Positions 46,301-54,562 of a stretch of DNA of 64,000 nucleotides are shown in pieces. The position numbers were made by a program, and so were the translations under genes. Each line of letters opens with the position of its first letter. The stretch's first letter is position 1. A model generated the notes under the pieces. The model was not told the origin of the DNA and searched no databases. It saw only the letters and a list, made by a program, of their open reading frames with translations. Origin of the DNA: Diplonema papillatum (taxonomy: Eukaryota; Euglenozoa; Diplonemea; Diplonemida; Diplonemidae); NCBI GenBank assembly GCA_030068145.1, contig JAPJBO010000216.1:152001-216000 (forward strand), written 5' to 3'.

Positions 46301-49300
46301 GAGAACCCTCTTCTTCAGCGCTGGTCGTTCGCTGGTTCCTGGCGTTGGTGGCGGCCTCTTGGTCGCCCGTCCGGTCGTCGCCGTCTCCTTTTTCGTTGCC
46401 GCGAGCGGCGCTCGCGCCGCTCGCTCGCTTTCCTACTGGCGTTTCCCGCTGTACACCCACCTGGGTGGGTGAGGAGGGCCTCTTCTTCTTGTTGCGTCCG
46501 GGGGTTGACTGGACGTTCGGCTTGTTGGACTGGTGGTGGCCGCGGCTGCAACATGCCGCCGGTCGCCTCTGCGTCAGCGTAGGGAGCCTTTTGCACTCTT
46601 GGCAGGTTCCTCTGCCATGCGTGCGGCAGGCATGATGCCCGCTGCGGCAACACGCCGCCGCCGTCTTGCACTCGCCGCACTTCGTCGTGCTGTGCTCTGT
46701 GCACACCGCGATCGGCTGCCCATCGTTCGCGTGGTGATGGTGCCGGCAGCACATCTCTACCGTGGGAACGTCCCTTCGGACGAGTGCTCTGCACGCCTCA
46801 CACTTCCCTTTGTGATGGGTCGCGCACGTGACGAGTGCCTTCTCTATACCGACACCCGGCATATGCACGGGGTCTGGGTGCAGTTGTGGTGGGGCAGGCA
46901 GGGCCCACCTCGCCGCTCTCCCGATCGTCCAGTCAGGGTACGTCGGGCACTGCGTCCCTACATCGCTTCCTTTCACTTGTTCCTCAAGTATCGTCCCCGT
47001 GTGTGCCTCGCGAAAGCGTGGCCTGGGCCGTATACCCGATATCCCCGTGATGCCCATGAACGACAGCGACGTCGTCGGGCACACCCTCTCTCCTCTCATG
47101 CAGCTTCCCAGCCCTTGCTGTGCCGCCAGCTTGTCCAACGCGCTCTTGTTAAGCATTGAGTTCTTTTAAGTACATGAACCACACGGATTAACATGCACTT
47201 GTTAAGCAGCGGCTGCCAAAACTTGCCGTGACACCTATGATCAAGAAAAAACGGTCCGAATGGAGAACGCGCACACGACTGATGCAGGTGGTAAATCTGG
47301 GTTTAGTGGCGGGCGTAAGCGGTCAACTTACGGTTACTTACCACGCCGACGCCGTTGATATGTCAGTAGTAGTGTTCTAGTCCAGAGCTCAAGTCTGCAC
47401 ACAGCAGTCATGACGCGCGTTCCAGGTGGCCACCTTTTGCAGTAAACCCCGCCCTGCCTCTCGGACTTCTTCGCTTCTTTGGCGCGGCAAGGACCAGATA
47501 CTGTCCATTGGCTGCTGGTGAACGTGCTAAACCGGTGCGCGCCAAGGCGCCCGGAGGGCGCTGGAGGGCAGACCCATGGAATACAAGCACTAACGCGTCT
47601 GGCCGCGCACTTCCTGAGCCGCGGCGCTGGGAGTCGGGCGGAGTATACCAAGCGTGTGACCGGAGGGATGGTTATTCGCGTACTAAAAGAGCACGTGTAC
47701 GGCGCGTAGTACACGTGGGGTAAAAGCAGTAAAAGTGGAACACGTGCTGCCATGCCACCGGAAACGGGTTTATTTGTGCGCGGTCTTCATCATTGCCAGA
47801 GCCAAGACATCCACCGACAAGTGCAATTGATGTCACCCTCGATCAACCGCAGTTGAGCCGAGGGGAACAGTGTGTTTTGCCTTTCCGTCTGCTCGGGATT
47901 TTCGATTTCCTTCATGACCACCAGGGGGACTCTAGCACTTTGTCTGACCGAGCAAAAATGCCGGTTTCAGTCAAAACCCCGCTTTGGGGGCTCTGCGGCG
48001 CCTGTGGGTGTCTGAGTGCATGGAACCGTCGCCCCGCGCACGCAAACAAGGGAACGGAGCGGTGTGGTGAGATATCGGCTTGCGGTGGCGGCTATCAAAC
48101 TACGCAGATGGTGAGTGACAAGCTTCGAATAGCACTGGCACACCGTGACGCGCCACAGGTACAGTACTGCAGGGGCCACTTGAAACCGAATTCCACAAAC
48201 TATTTTTATTTTATGCAAAACCGAAACCGGAAAATCGGGTTTCTAAAGTCCCCTGAATCCGCCGCTTTTTTCCTTAGCGCGAACACTGCTCTCATTAATG
48301 GGGGCCCGCCTCCGGCAGCCCCCTCCTGACTGTTCAATCACGGTCGCGAAAGGGTTGCGCCCTGGGTGATGGGGAGGTGCCACGCCGCCTTGTGCACAAC
48401 AGGCTAGCCGGAGGCAAGAAGTGAAGCCACGAGGGGGCAGCTTCACCCACCCAGGCCGCGGTTACTTTGGATACAGCTGTGGAGGTCGCCCGAGCCACCG
48501 TCGTCCAATACGCCTCCAAAAGCGGTTAAGACCTGCAACCCCCAGAAACCTCTGAACGAACACCCTGCCCCAGTGCTTATGCAGTAGGAGTAGGTAAACT
48601 TGTTGCGTTGGTGTGATTGTCGGGCCTTCGACTACCCTGAGCAACGCACCGTGTCTACGTTACAGCAGATGGAACGCGTTTGTTCCGCCGCCGCGGCGCC
48701 ACATCACAGTCTCAGAGTCAACCACGACAGATCATGTCAGATGCGACGCCTTAATGAAGCAGAGGCTCAGAGAAAACCGCCTTAATATGCCCTAGTTTTT
48801 TGGGGCTATTTATTTTTTTTTTGCGTGCGTGCGTACAGATTTTTTGGGGGCCGGGACCAGAAACAAAAAGAAAAGTCAGAGCACCCTTATGTATTTTTTG
48901 AAACTGGGGTTGTATTTTATTATCCCTGGACCCGCCCCCGGCATCCCGACTGTCCAATCACTGTCGAGAAAGGTTTGCGCCTATTATGATGAGGTGGTTG
49001 ACCAGGCCCCCGCGAAGCCTTATACACAACACGACTACAACACGAGGATGCAGCCCTGCTTAGGTGTGCACTCAGCCATCAGGCCATTGGCTGCTAAGCA
49101 CCCCCCGACCGGTCGTTTTGCCACTTCTGTGGCCCTCTATTCGCCGGGCGGTGCTGTCAGCACTGGTTCCGCGTCGCATCGAGTATATGATGCTGGCGGT
49201 TGGGGGATCGGCGACCGCGACTCAATTAAGGTGCGGTCAACAGTGTCGCCACGTGACGCCCCACTTTGAGAAAAAAAGAAATGCGTAGTTTTGTTTTATT

Positions 49301-49757
49301 CTTGACCCACTTTGAAAAAAAAAAAATACAGAAGAAAAAAACAAGGCCGCTCCTGGCCCAGGAACGTGACGGTCAACCACAGCTTGCAAAGCTTGAGTCG
49401 GAGGCAGCACAGTGCCACAACCCCGTCCGCTCTGCCCTGCGGCTGACCGTCTCGACGAGCTTGTATTCAGCAGCGCTCTTGTTAAGGATCAGCCACTTTG
49501 GCCGGATGCCGGATAAACCAGACCCCCCCCCCCCCCCCCCCCCCCTCTACAGTGCAGTTGCCTTGGAGGCTGGGTGGTCAAATTCTCTAAGGTGAAATGG
49601 TCAAAATTCCCTGCAAAAGTGGGCCCACAAAATTTTTCCAAAGTGTGGTATTTGGTATTTGGGGCAAAAAAAAAAATTTTTTTTTCTGACCGCCCACCGT
49701 GGTGACCACCTTAGAGTGTGACAGGTAGCGTCTCCCCCTCCACAGTGAAAATAGCCT

Positions 49758-49791
<34 letters not shown>

Positions 49792-52291
49792 GTTGTATAA
49801 TGGTTTAGCTTGAAGGGTGTTGGAAAGGTTGAAAAAGGTTTTGGGGGGGGGGGGGGGGGGGGGGGGTCAGCCGGCTGATGGATGGATGGGATGGTTCTTA
49901 ACAAGATGCCTGGTATTCAGCGCAAGCGCCAAGCCCCAAGGTGCGCCACGCTTTGATGTTTTAGTTTGGGAAATCGGTAGCCTTTTGACCCGTAGGCCCG
50001 TGGCTCTGCAGTACCGCCCAACACGTGAAGTTTGCCCCACTTTGAAAAAAAGAAAACGTACCAGCCAGAGTCAGCGGGAAGGCAACGAGGACAAACAGCG
50101 CGAACAGGCCGAAAATGGTCCCAGCAGGCAGCGCAGCGGTGGAGCCCTGAGCCCACGCGATGCTGTTCAGGAACGACCATATGAGGAACACAGGGAGCAC
50201 GAACAGCGAGCAGGTGAGAAGGACGTTGTGCACCCACTGCGTGCCTTCGAGCTTTCTGTACACCGATCCGCTCACATAGCCGCTCACAAGCGCCGTCTGG
50301 GAGTAGATCACGATGATGGCTGCGTACATTGTGCCTCTTTCGTGGGCGTAGAACATCCCGAACACGGAGAGCGTCAGCATCGACAGGAAGATCAGGTACA
50401 GCTGCACGCCGCACCCCAGCATGCTGCAGAAGAGCGACGGGTTCGGCGGGAAACGGAACACGTCGCCGTGGATGAGCTTCCACCCGGTCTCGTCGGGCTC
50501 CTCTGTGTCGTACCTGCAAGTGTTGGTGTTACAGTTGGGGGGAAGCAGGGAAGAAGTGCGTGGTTTCGAGGTATTACCGTGTGCAGAAAAACGTTGGACC
50601 GGACTTACATTGGACCGGACATGCGTTGGTGGCTTCGAGGTATTCCCGTATTCAGAAAATGTTGGACCGGACTTACATTGGACCGGACATGCGTTCGTGG
50701 CTTCGAGGTTTTCCCGTATTCAGAAAAACGTTGGACCGGACATTGCGTTGGTGGCTTCGAGGTATTCCCGTATTCAGAAAAACGTTGGACCGGACTTACA
50801 TTGGACCGGACATGCGTTGGTGGCTTCGAGGTATTCCCGTATTCAGAAAAACGTTGGACCGGACTTACATTGGACCGGACATGCGTTGGTGGCTTCGAGG
50901 TATTCCCGTATTCAGAAAAACGTTGGACCGGACTTACATTGGACCGGACATGCGTTGGTGGCTTCGAGGTATTCCCGTATTCAGAAAAACGTTGGACCGG
51001 ACTTACATTGGACCGGACATGCGTTGGTGGCTTCGAGGTATTCCCGTATTCAGAAAAACGTTGGACCGGACTTACATTGGACCGGACATACATAGGACTG
51101 ACATGGGTGTGAACAAGTTGAAGGTTACCGATGTTTTTTGCCGGTTCTTGCCGGGTTCCTACCGGGTTCTATTACTGACGCTGACGGTAGACAGGGTGCG
51201 CAGAACACTTCTTTCTCGGCGCATTGCTCTGAACTTTCGTTCGCTGGATCGCAGTAAAAGGGATACGCGACGTTGGGGTTTTTGTACGTACCGGTTTGAA
51301 GAAATACTCGAGGGGCTGTCTTGTGCTTACTTCGAAGGAGGCTACAGCGAAACAATACTACCACAAAGTGGGTCTTTTTTGTTGACCGCTAACGCCCGCC
51401 ACTGAACCCAGATTCACCTGTGTTTCGTGTGGGCTACAGCACGTTTACCACCTTTGATCTTTTGCAGCTGGCATCTCCCAAGTATTTCCTACCACGCGGG
51501 TGCTTATACAAAAAAAGAACGGCTGCCTGCAGGAGAACACACCTTTGCAAGTCCTTTCTCAAGAGGCGGATGGTGATGAAGGCGACAAAGCCGGTCAGCA
51601 ACACGACCAGAATGAAGGAGTTGATGATGGAGAACCACTGAATGTCGATCTCCTCGTCGTAGATCTCCTTCGGGTTGTTGCTGCTCCTGTCCTCGAAAGC
51701 GATGAGGGTCTGCGTCCACTTGGCTGAGTACGTGAAAGTTACGTCCAACGGGACCCCGGGAGTCAGGCGGACTCTGCCCTCATGCGTGGTGTGGATCTGA
51801 GCCTCGATGACTCTGTCTCTGTTGTAGCTGAAGTTGAATTGGTGGTGGGTGAAGAGGTAGACGTTGCCCAAGTAGTCGTATTCTCCGATGTACGCCTTGA
51901 GCGGGATCTCGTCGATGTACATGGTGAAGTGCCAGAAGTGGAGGATGCTGTCGTTGAAGGCGGCGACGTCTTCGATGCTCAAAGTCTTGGTGCAGAGCTC
52001 GGTGGTGGCGACGTTTACTCGGAAGGGAAGTTTGTAGTTCGTGTAGTACACCTTCCGACTGCCTCCGAGGATCTCGCCTAGGGTCTGCTTCTTGTCGACG
52101 ATGGTCTTCGGCTTGCAGAAGGCCAAGTTGAAGAACGGGTAGCTTTCACTCGGGTTCGCATCGGGCACGAGGTGGTCGGCAAAGAGCGCGATGGCCTCAT
52201 CCTGCTCGTACCGCTGGTCTTCGTGCGCTGAGGCCCACACGGAGCACAGCGCTAGGCTGACGAGCAGCCTTGTCTTGTCGCTGAGCCGCAT
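40301..52291 (-). CDS. TM9SF / nonaspanin (EMP70 family), 4 exons, 576 residues
   Basis: Nonaspanins are nine-pass membrane proteins of Golgi and endosomes that help sort glycine-rich transmembrane cargo. Exons: 51543-52291, 50062-50513, 44934-45175 and 40301-40588. Donors are GTGTGT, GTACGT and GTGTGC; acceptors are TGCAG, TTCAG and ACACAG. Phases 2, 1 and 0 join without a break. Residues 1-22 are a signal peptide. A luminal domain follows to about 216 (LPFRVN, HFTMYIDEIPLKAYIGEYDY), then the first membrane span (SIINSFILVVLLTGFVAFIT). Exon 2 opens with the family hallmark DETGWKLIHGDVFRFP and holds several spans. Exon 4 has WWWRSFFSGG and YSFYYWAF, and ends VRQIYNIKID, a C-terminal K-x-D Golgi retention signal. 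The length is normal for the family (about 580-650). The introns (1029, 4886 and 4345 bp) are filled with repeats and mobile elements. Confidence 0.93.
40618..40745. repeat. About 120-bp direct repeat (left copy) in TM9SF intron 3
   Basis: The segment from tttgtttgtgcgaacgtgtg to caagcttgttaccctaaaaa matches 43034-43140 in the same orientation with very few changes. The pair brackets about 2.3 kb that holds a minisatellite and two coding-like frames. It could be the terminal repeats of a mobile element. Confidence 0.65.
41355..41885. repeat. 58-bp minisatellite, about 9 units, with a T-arm-like hairpin
   Basis: The units read gcatcacgggctgttgtgtg, ccttcgcgagattgggtc and gggttcaatacccg. The last part is a self-complementary hairpin resembling a tRNA T-arm. 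The array lies in TM9SF intron 3. It stays open on the minus strand for about 170-200 codons, which I attribute to the repeat structure. Confidence 0.85.
41947..43028 (-). mobile_element. Coding-like remnant of a probable mobile element in TM9SF intron 3
   Basis: Two minus-strand open segments (42396-43028 and 41947-42360) look protein-like. The first holds a Cys/His cluster (CSRCGGVC, VCPTCCW) suggestive of a zinc-binding domain, then a Gln/Ala-rich helix. The second ends in a basic Gly/Lys/Arg-rich tail, as nucleic-acid-binding proteins of retroelements often do. The block is bracketed by direct repeats at 40618-40745 and 43034-43140. The family is not recognised and a retroelement origin is possible. 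It appears broken and I treat it as a fossil. Confidence 0.4.
43034..43140. repeat. About 120-bp direct repeat (right copy) in TM9SF intron 3
   Basis: It is the counterpart of 40618-40745. It lies just outside the coding-like remnant on its 5' side and is followed by a dispersed piece (gcactagcggaactcacctg) that recurs at 36249. Confidence 0.65.
43261..43512 (+). repeat. Poly-A-tailed retroposon-like repeat, family C (copy 2)
   Basis: It matches 571-909 with a few deletions and ends tacgac followed by eight adenines. It lies in TM9SF intron 3. Confidence 0.68.
43669..43735. other. Two adjacent perfect hairpins
   Basis: 43669-43690 pairs GGTGACA with TGTCACC over an 8-base loop. 43705-43735 pairs AAAGTGTCGCCCC with GGGGCGACACTTT, a perfect 13-bp stem with a 5-base loop. 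They lie in TM9SF intron 3. The function is unknown; they may be relics of a palindromic element. Confidence 0.6.
44490..44800. repeat. Two-unit tandem duplication, about 180 bp
   Basis: ttttgcattctgcagccgtt...cagcctaaacgagcatccga...cacccgagtggcaggttt occurs at about 44496 and again at about 44681 with moderate divergence. It is in TM9SF intron 3, just downstream of exon 3's donor. A family B core scrap (accgtcccatctcggtcgcg) lies at 44863-44900 between them and the exon. Confidence 0.65.
45949..47200 (-). mobile_element. Site-specific element with 47-bp terminal direct repeats and a Cys/His-rich ORF
   Basis: The element is bounded by direct repeats starting CATTGAGTTCTTTTAAGTAC (45949-45995 and 47154-47200) and flanked by GTTAAG on both sides (45943-45948 and 47201-47206). 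The left flank gccgcccacgtcaaatttt and the right flank cagcggctgcc are contiguous at other sites (63391, 18008), which represent the empty target. The right terminal repeat supplies the ATG of the ORF inside. It lies in TM9SF intron 2. The family is unknown. It looks whole. Confidence 0.65.
46044..47156 (-). CDS. Cys/His-rich protein of the site-specific element (370 residues)
   Basis: The frame starts at ATG 47156 inside the element's terminal repeat. The N-terminal third is unlike known families and shared in part with the copy at 53416. The centre has three spaced copies of C-x2-H-x4-5-C-x2-C-[KR] (CATHHKGKCEACR, CTEHSTTKCGECK, CRTHGRGTCQECK), alternating with CC-R/S-x-x-HH clusters. This is a plausible zinc-binding array. 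The C-terminal half is Lys/Arg/Glu-rich, disordered and probably nuclear. No transposase or polymerase motif was seen. It could be a DNA-binding accessory protein of the element or a captured host gene. The frame is antisense to nothing conserved and lies wholly in TM9SF intron 2. Confidence 0.55.
   Translation of the reverse strand: MLNKSALDKLAAQQGLGSCMRGERVCPTTSLSFMGITGISGIRPRPRFREAHTGTILEEQVKGSDVGTQCPTYPDWTIGRAARWALPAPPQLHPDPVHMPGVGIEKALVTCATHHKGKCEACRALVRRDVPTVEMCCRHHHHANDGQPIAVCTEHSTTKCGECKTAAACCRSGHHACRTHGRGTCQECKRLPTLTQRRPAACCSRGHHQSNKPNVQSTPGRNKKKRPSSPTQVGVQRETPVGKRASGASAARGNEKGDGDDRTGDQEAATNARNQRTTSAEEEGSRHPEGRPDRRPQAEEDEGDHTRLRGASKEEEGTEGKQLSETTGDHGHTNALESGKRALLPALVLADSVSGIARKPNPASSTNARP
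48262..48459. repeat. Dispersed repeat, family B subfamily (copy b)
   Basis: It matches 34555-34748, with a small insertion (gtgcacaacaggctagccgg) relative to that copy. It lies in TM9SF intron 2. Confidence 0.7.
48929..49083. repeat. Dispersed repeat, family B (partial copy 3)
   Basis: It matches positions 200-352 of the full copy at 105-553, ending at tgcactcagccatca. It lies in TM9SF intron 2. Confidence 0.7.
49342..50033. repeat. Dispersed SINE-like repeat, family E (copy 3), split by an insertion
   Basis: The two halves, 49342-49470 and 49913-50033, together match 15024-15284 and 26914-27199. The break is exactly at the 8-bp target duplication of the hAT-like element (49471-49912). This gives relative ages: the SINE-like copy is older than the insertion. 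Confidence 0.8.
49471..49912. mobile_element. hAT-like miniature element (442 bp) with 8-bp target duplication
   Basis: The ends CAGCGCTCTTGTTAAG and CTTAACAAGATGCCTG are inverted copies with few mismatches. They are flanked by GTATTCAG at 49463-49470 and 49913-49920. An 8-bp duplication with CAG ends is typical of hAT transposons. The interior is non-coding and carries a C-run (49523-49545) and two long G-runs (49760-49789 and 49843-49866) that could fold back on each other. Confidence 0.88.
50558..51090. repeat. 69-bp minisatellite, about 8 units, in TM9SF intron 1
   Basis: The units carry ggtggcttcgaggtattccc, gtattcagaaaaacgttgg and accggacttacattggaccg. The first unit starts about 45 bases from exon 2's acceptor. 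Because the unit is 23 codons long, several frames stay open on both strands. I do not regard these as genes. Confidence 0.9.
51302..51516 (+). repeat. Poly-A-tailed retroposon-like repeat, family D (copy 3)
   Basis: It matches 13856-14101 and 1622-1843. The short A-tail (51510-51516) ends 26 bases from TM9SF exon 1's donor at 51542. Confidence 0.7.
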
Positions 52292-52299
52292 GCTTCGTG

Positions 52300-53225
52300 G
52301 CAGTCGTCGTGTCTATCTATCAGATCCTTTTGCGGGTAGTTATTGTGTGTCCTGCTGGTTACGAGTCGCTGAATGCGGTGAAAGCGTGGTCGGTTCGGTG
52401 AGTGGTAGGACTGGCGCCTGAGGTGCATGCCGTGGCGATTCTCGCAGAAGAAAAGGACACTTTTTCTAGCGGTTATTAGAGTTAAAGTTCGCTTGAAATT
52501 CCGGGGGGTTAAGGTCTCCCTGTGACCGTTGATGAATGGATTCTAGCGTTATTTGTGGATTCTCTTAGAGCAAGAAAGGGCTATATGGGGTTTAGAGGTT
52601 CGGTGTATTTGGGTCTCCGGTTGATCATTGAGGCTGGGAGTCGGGTGGCGTGAGGGGTGTAGGCAAAAATCCACGCCACTTTAAAAAAGTACGGCTAGCC
52701 AAGTCTGTAGCTGTTGCGACCGACACCAAGAAGAAATTCGCTTTGGATTCAGTCTTGGGCCCCTTGCTCAGAGCTAAATGTCGCGTGAGACTCCGGTATT
52801 TTAGGGTCTGCCGGGCGACCGCTGTTAAGTTTTCTTTTCCCCCGGTTGAGACCGCAGGCGCAGAAAGAACTTTGTTCGATATAAAGAGCGCGTTGTGCTT
52901 GCACCACGAAAAAGAAGAAGTTCGCTTGCAAAAGCTCGAGGTCGAAGAGAAACATGCGACATGCCTCCACATGGTACGTCTGCTACATACAAGAACGCTT
53001 GCGGATACTATACATCACAAGCAGTACTTTTCACGTTTTTTAATTTTGGCTGTTTGGGGTGTCGTCGACAACGTAAATCCGCCAAAAGATCGTCGCCAAA
53101 AGTAAAACTCCAGGTGTCCGCTAAACCCCGTCCGCTCTGCCCTGTGGCCCTCTGATGGTCTCTATGTCTTCAGCGCAAGCGCCATGGTGCTTTTTTCGGG
53201 AATCAGCAAGCCCGTGGCCTGCAGT
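52300..53225. other. 5' flank of TM9SF, no gene recognised
   Basis: The promoter would be here but no motif stands out. A scrap near 52878-52910 (aagagcgcgttgtgcttgca) resembles the 182-bp repeats at 17813 and 18437. Confidence 0.4.
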
Positions 53226-53231
53226 CGAGTA

Positions 53232-53388
53232 TGAGCCGGTCCGTCCCTATCTCTTGAAACTGCATCGAAGTGCCTGCCGCTGTTTATCACAGTGAATCAC
53301 GGTCCACCACGGTCTATCCCTAGTCCCTAGAGCTGCATCGAATTGCCCGGTGCTGTATGCTTCGGTCTATCACGGTCTATCAAGAGGG
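53232..53388. mobile_element. Miniature element, TGAGCC family, copy 4, right end missing
   Basis: The left end TGAGCCGGTCCGTCCCT and body match copies 1-3, but the copy stops at caagaggg. There it meets the target sequence (gccgcccacgtc) of the site-specific element at 53416. The right end was not found beyond that element. Confidence 0.75.
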
Positions 53389-53415
53389 TTGCCGCCCACG
53401 TCAAATTTTGTTAAG

Positions 53416-53880
53416 CATTCTACCGTGGGAACGTCCCTTCGGACGAGTGCTCTGCACGCCTCACACTTCCCTTTGTGATGGGTCGCGCACGTGACGAGTG
53501 CCTTCTCTATACCGACACCCGGCATATGCACGGGGTCTGGGTGCAGTTGTGGTGGGGCAGGCAGGGCCCACCTCGCCGCTCTCCCGATCGTCCAGTCAGG
53601 GTACGTCGGGCACTGCGTCCCTACATCGCTTCCTTGCACTTGTTCCTCAAGTATCGTCCCCGTGTGTGCCTCGCGAAAGCGTGGCCTGGGCCGTATACCC
53701 GATATCCCCGTGATGCCCATGAACGACAGCGACGTCGTCGGGCACACCCTCTCTCCTCTCATGCAGCTTCCCAGCCCTTGCTGTGCCGCCAGCTTGTCCA
53801 ACGCGCTCATCATGCAGCGCACGACGTTTCCCCGTTCTCTCTTGTTAAGCATTGAGTTCTTTTAAGTACATGAACCACAC
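53416..53880 (-). mobile_element. Shorter relative of the site-specific Cys/His element
   Basis: It matches parts of 45949-47200 almost base for base, including the ORF's N-terminal third and the terminal repeat at 53850-53880. It is an internally shortened relative at the same kind of target (gccgcccacgtcaaatttt left, cagcggctgcc right). It looks broken. High identity between the two copies points to recent activity. Confidence 0.65.
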
Positions 53881-54178
53881 AAATTTTGTTAAGCAGCGGC
53901 TGCCGAAACTTGCCGTGACACCTATGATCAAAGTAAAGGAGGAAAGGAGAAAAGGATAAACGGGAAGAATAGCAATACCAAACAACAGGGGGCGCGAGGG
54001 CAAAACGTTCCCTGCGCACGAAAGCGAGAGCTACAAAAGGGGGGTCCCTGTCTAAGAATGGAAGAGTTGTCTACAAAGAATATGAACATCGGACGGGTAC
54101 AGCGCCAGCGTGGACGGGGATAGGAAGGCAGAGGGCACGAGACCCTCGTCTGTTGGCTTAAAGAGAGGGGGCTTAGGG

Positions 54179-54305
54179 TTTCACATGTTATAAAACACGT
54201 GTCATAACATGTGAAAAGACATACCATGGGATCACGTGGTGTGTAACTATTAGTACAGTTAGACCCCATGCGATCACCACGTATGTCACATGTTGTCATG
54301 TGAAA
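54179..54305. mobile_element. Palindromic miniature element
   Basis: The ends TTTCACATGT and CATGTGAAA are inverted. Inside, 54179-54191 and 54204-54216 form a perfect 13-bp stem (TTTCACATGTTAT), and the right half carries another CACGTGGT/ACCACGT pair. There is no clear target duplication. It resembles a miniature inverted-repeat transposon but the family is not recognised. Confidence 0.5.
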
Positions 54306-54562
54306 GCACTTGATCTTCTAACGAGTGGGTCGTGCGAACCTTTACCGTTTCCTGCAAGAAACCTCAAATCGACAGGGACCCAAAACAGAGCAAGGTTGTC
54401 AGCAAGTAAACCCGGTTGCTGGCTCATCGCCCCGTTTTCCCCCCTCGTACTCGCTTTGGAGCAAGCGGACTCACACGGAACGGCACTGTCGCTGAGCATT
54501 CCGCTTCTCGCCATCGGTTCTGGACACGGAGGCGCACCGAGGGTGCCCGGCCCCCCAGTTTG

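Noticed and set aside
50605-51112. Long frames on both strands over 50560-51110
   Set aside because: Produced by the 69-bp minisatellite (23 codons per unit), open in several frames at once.
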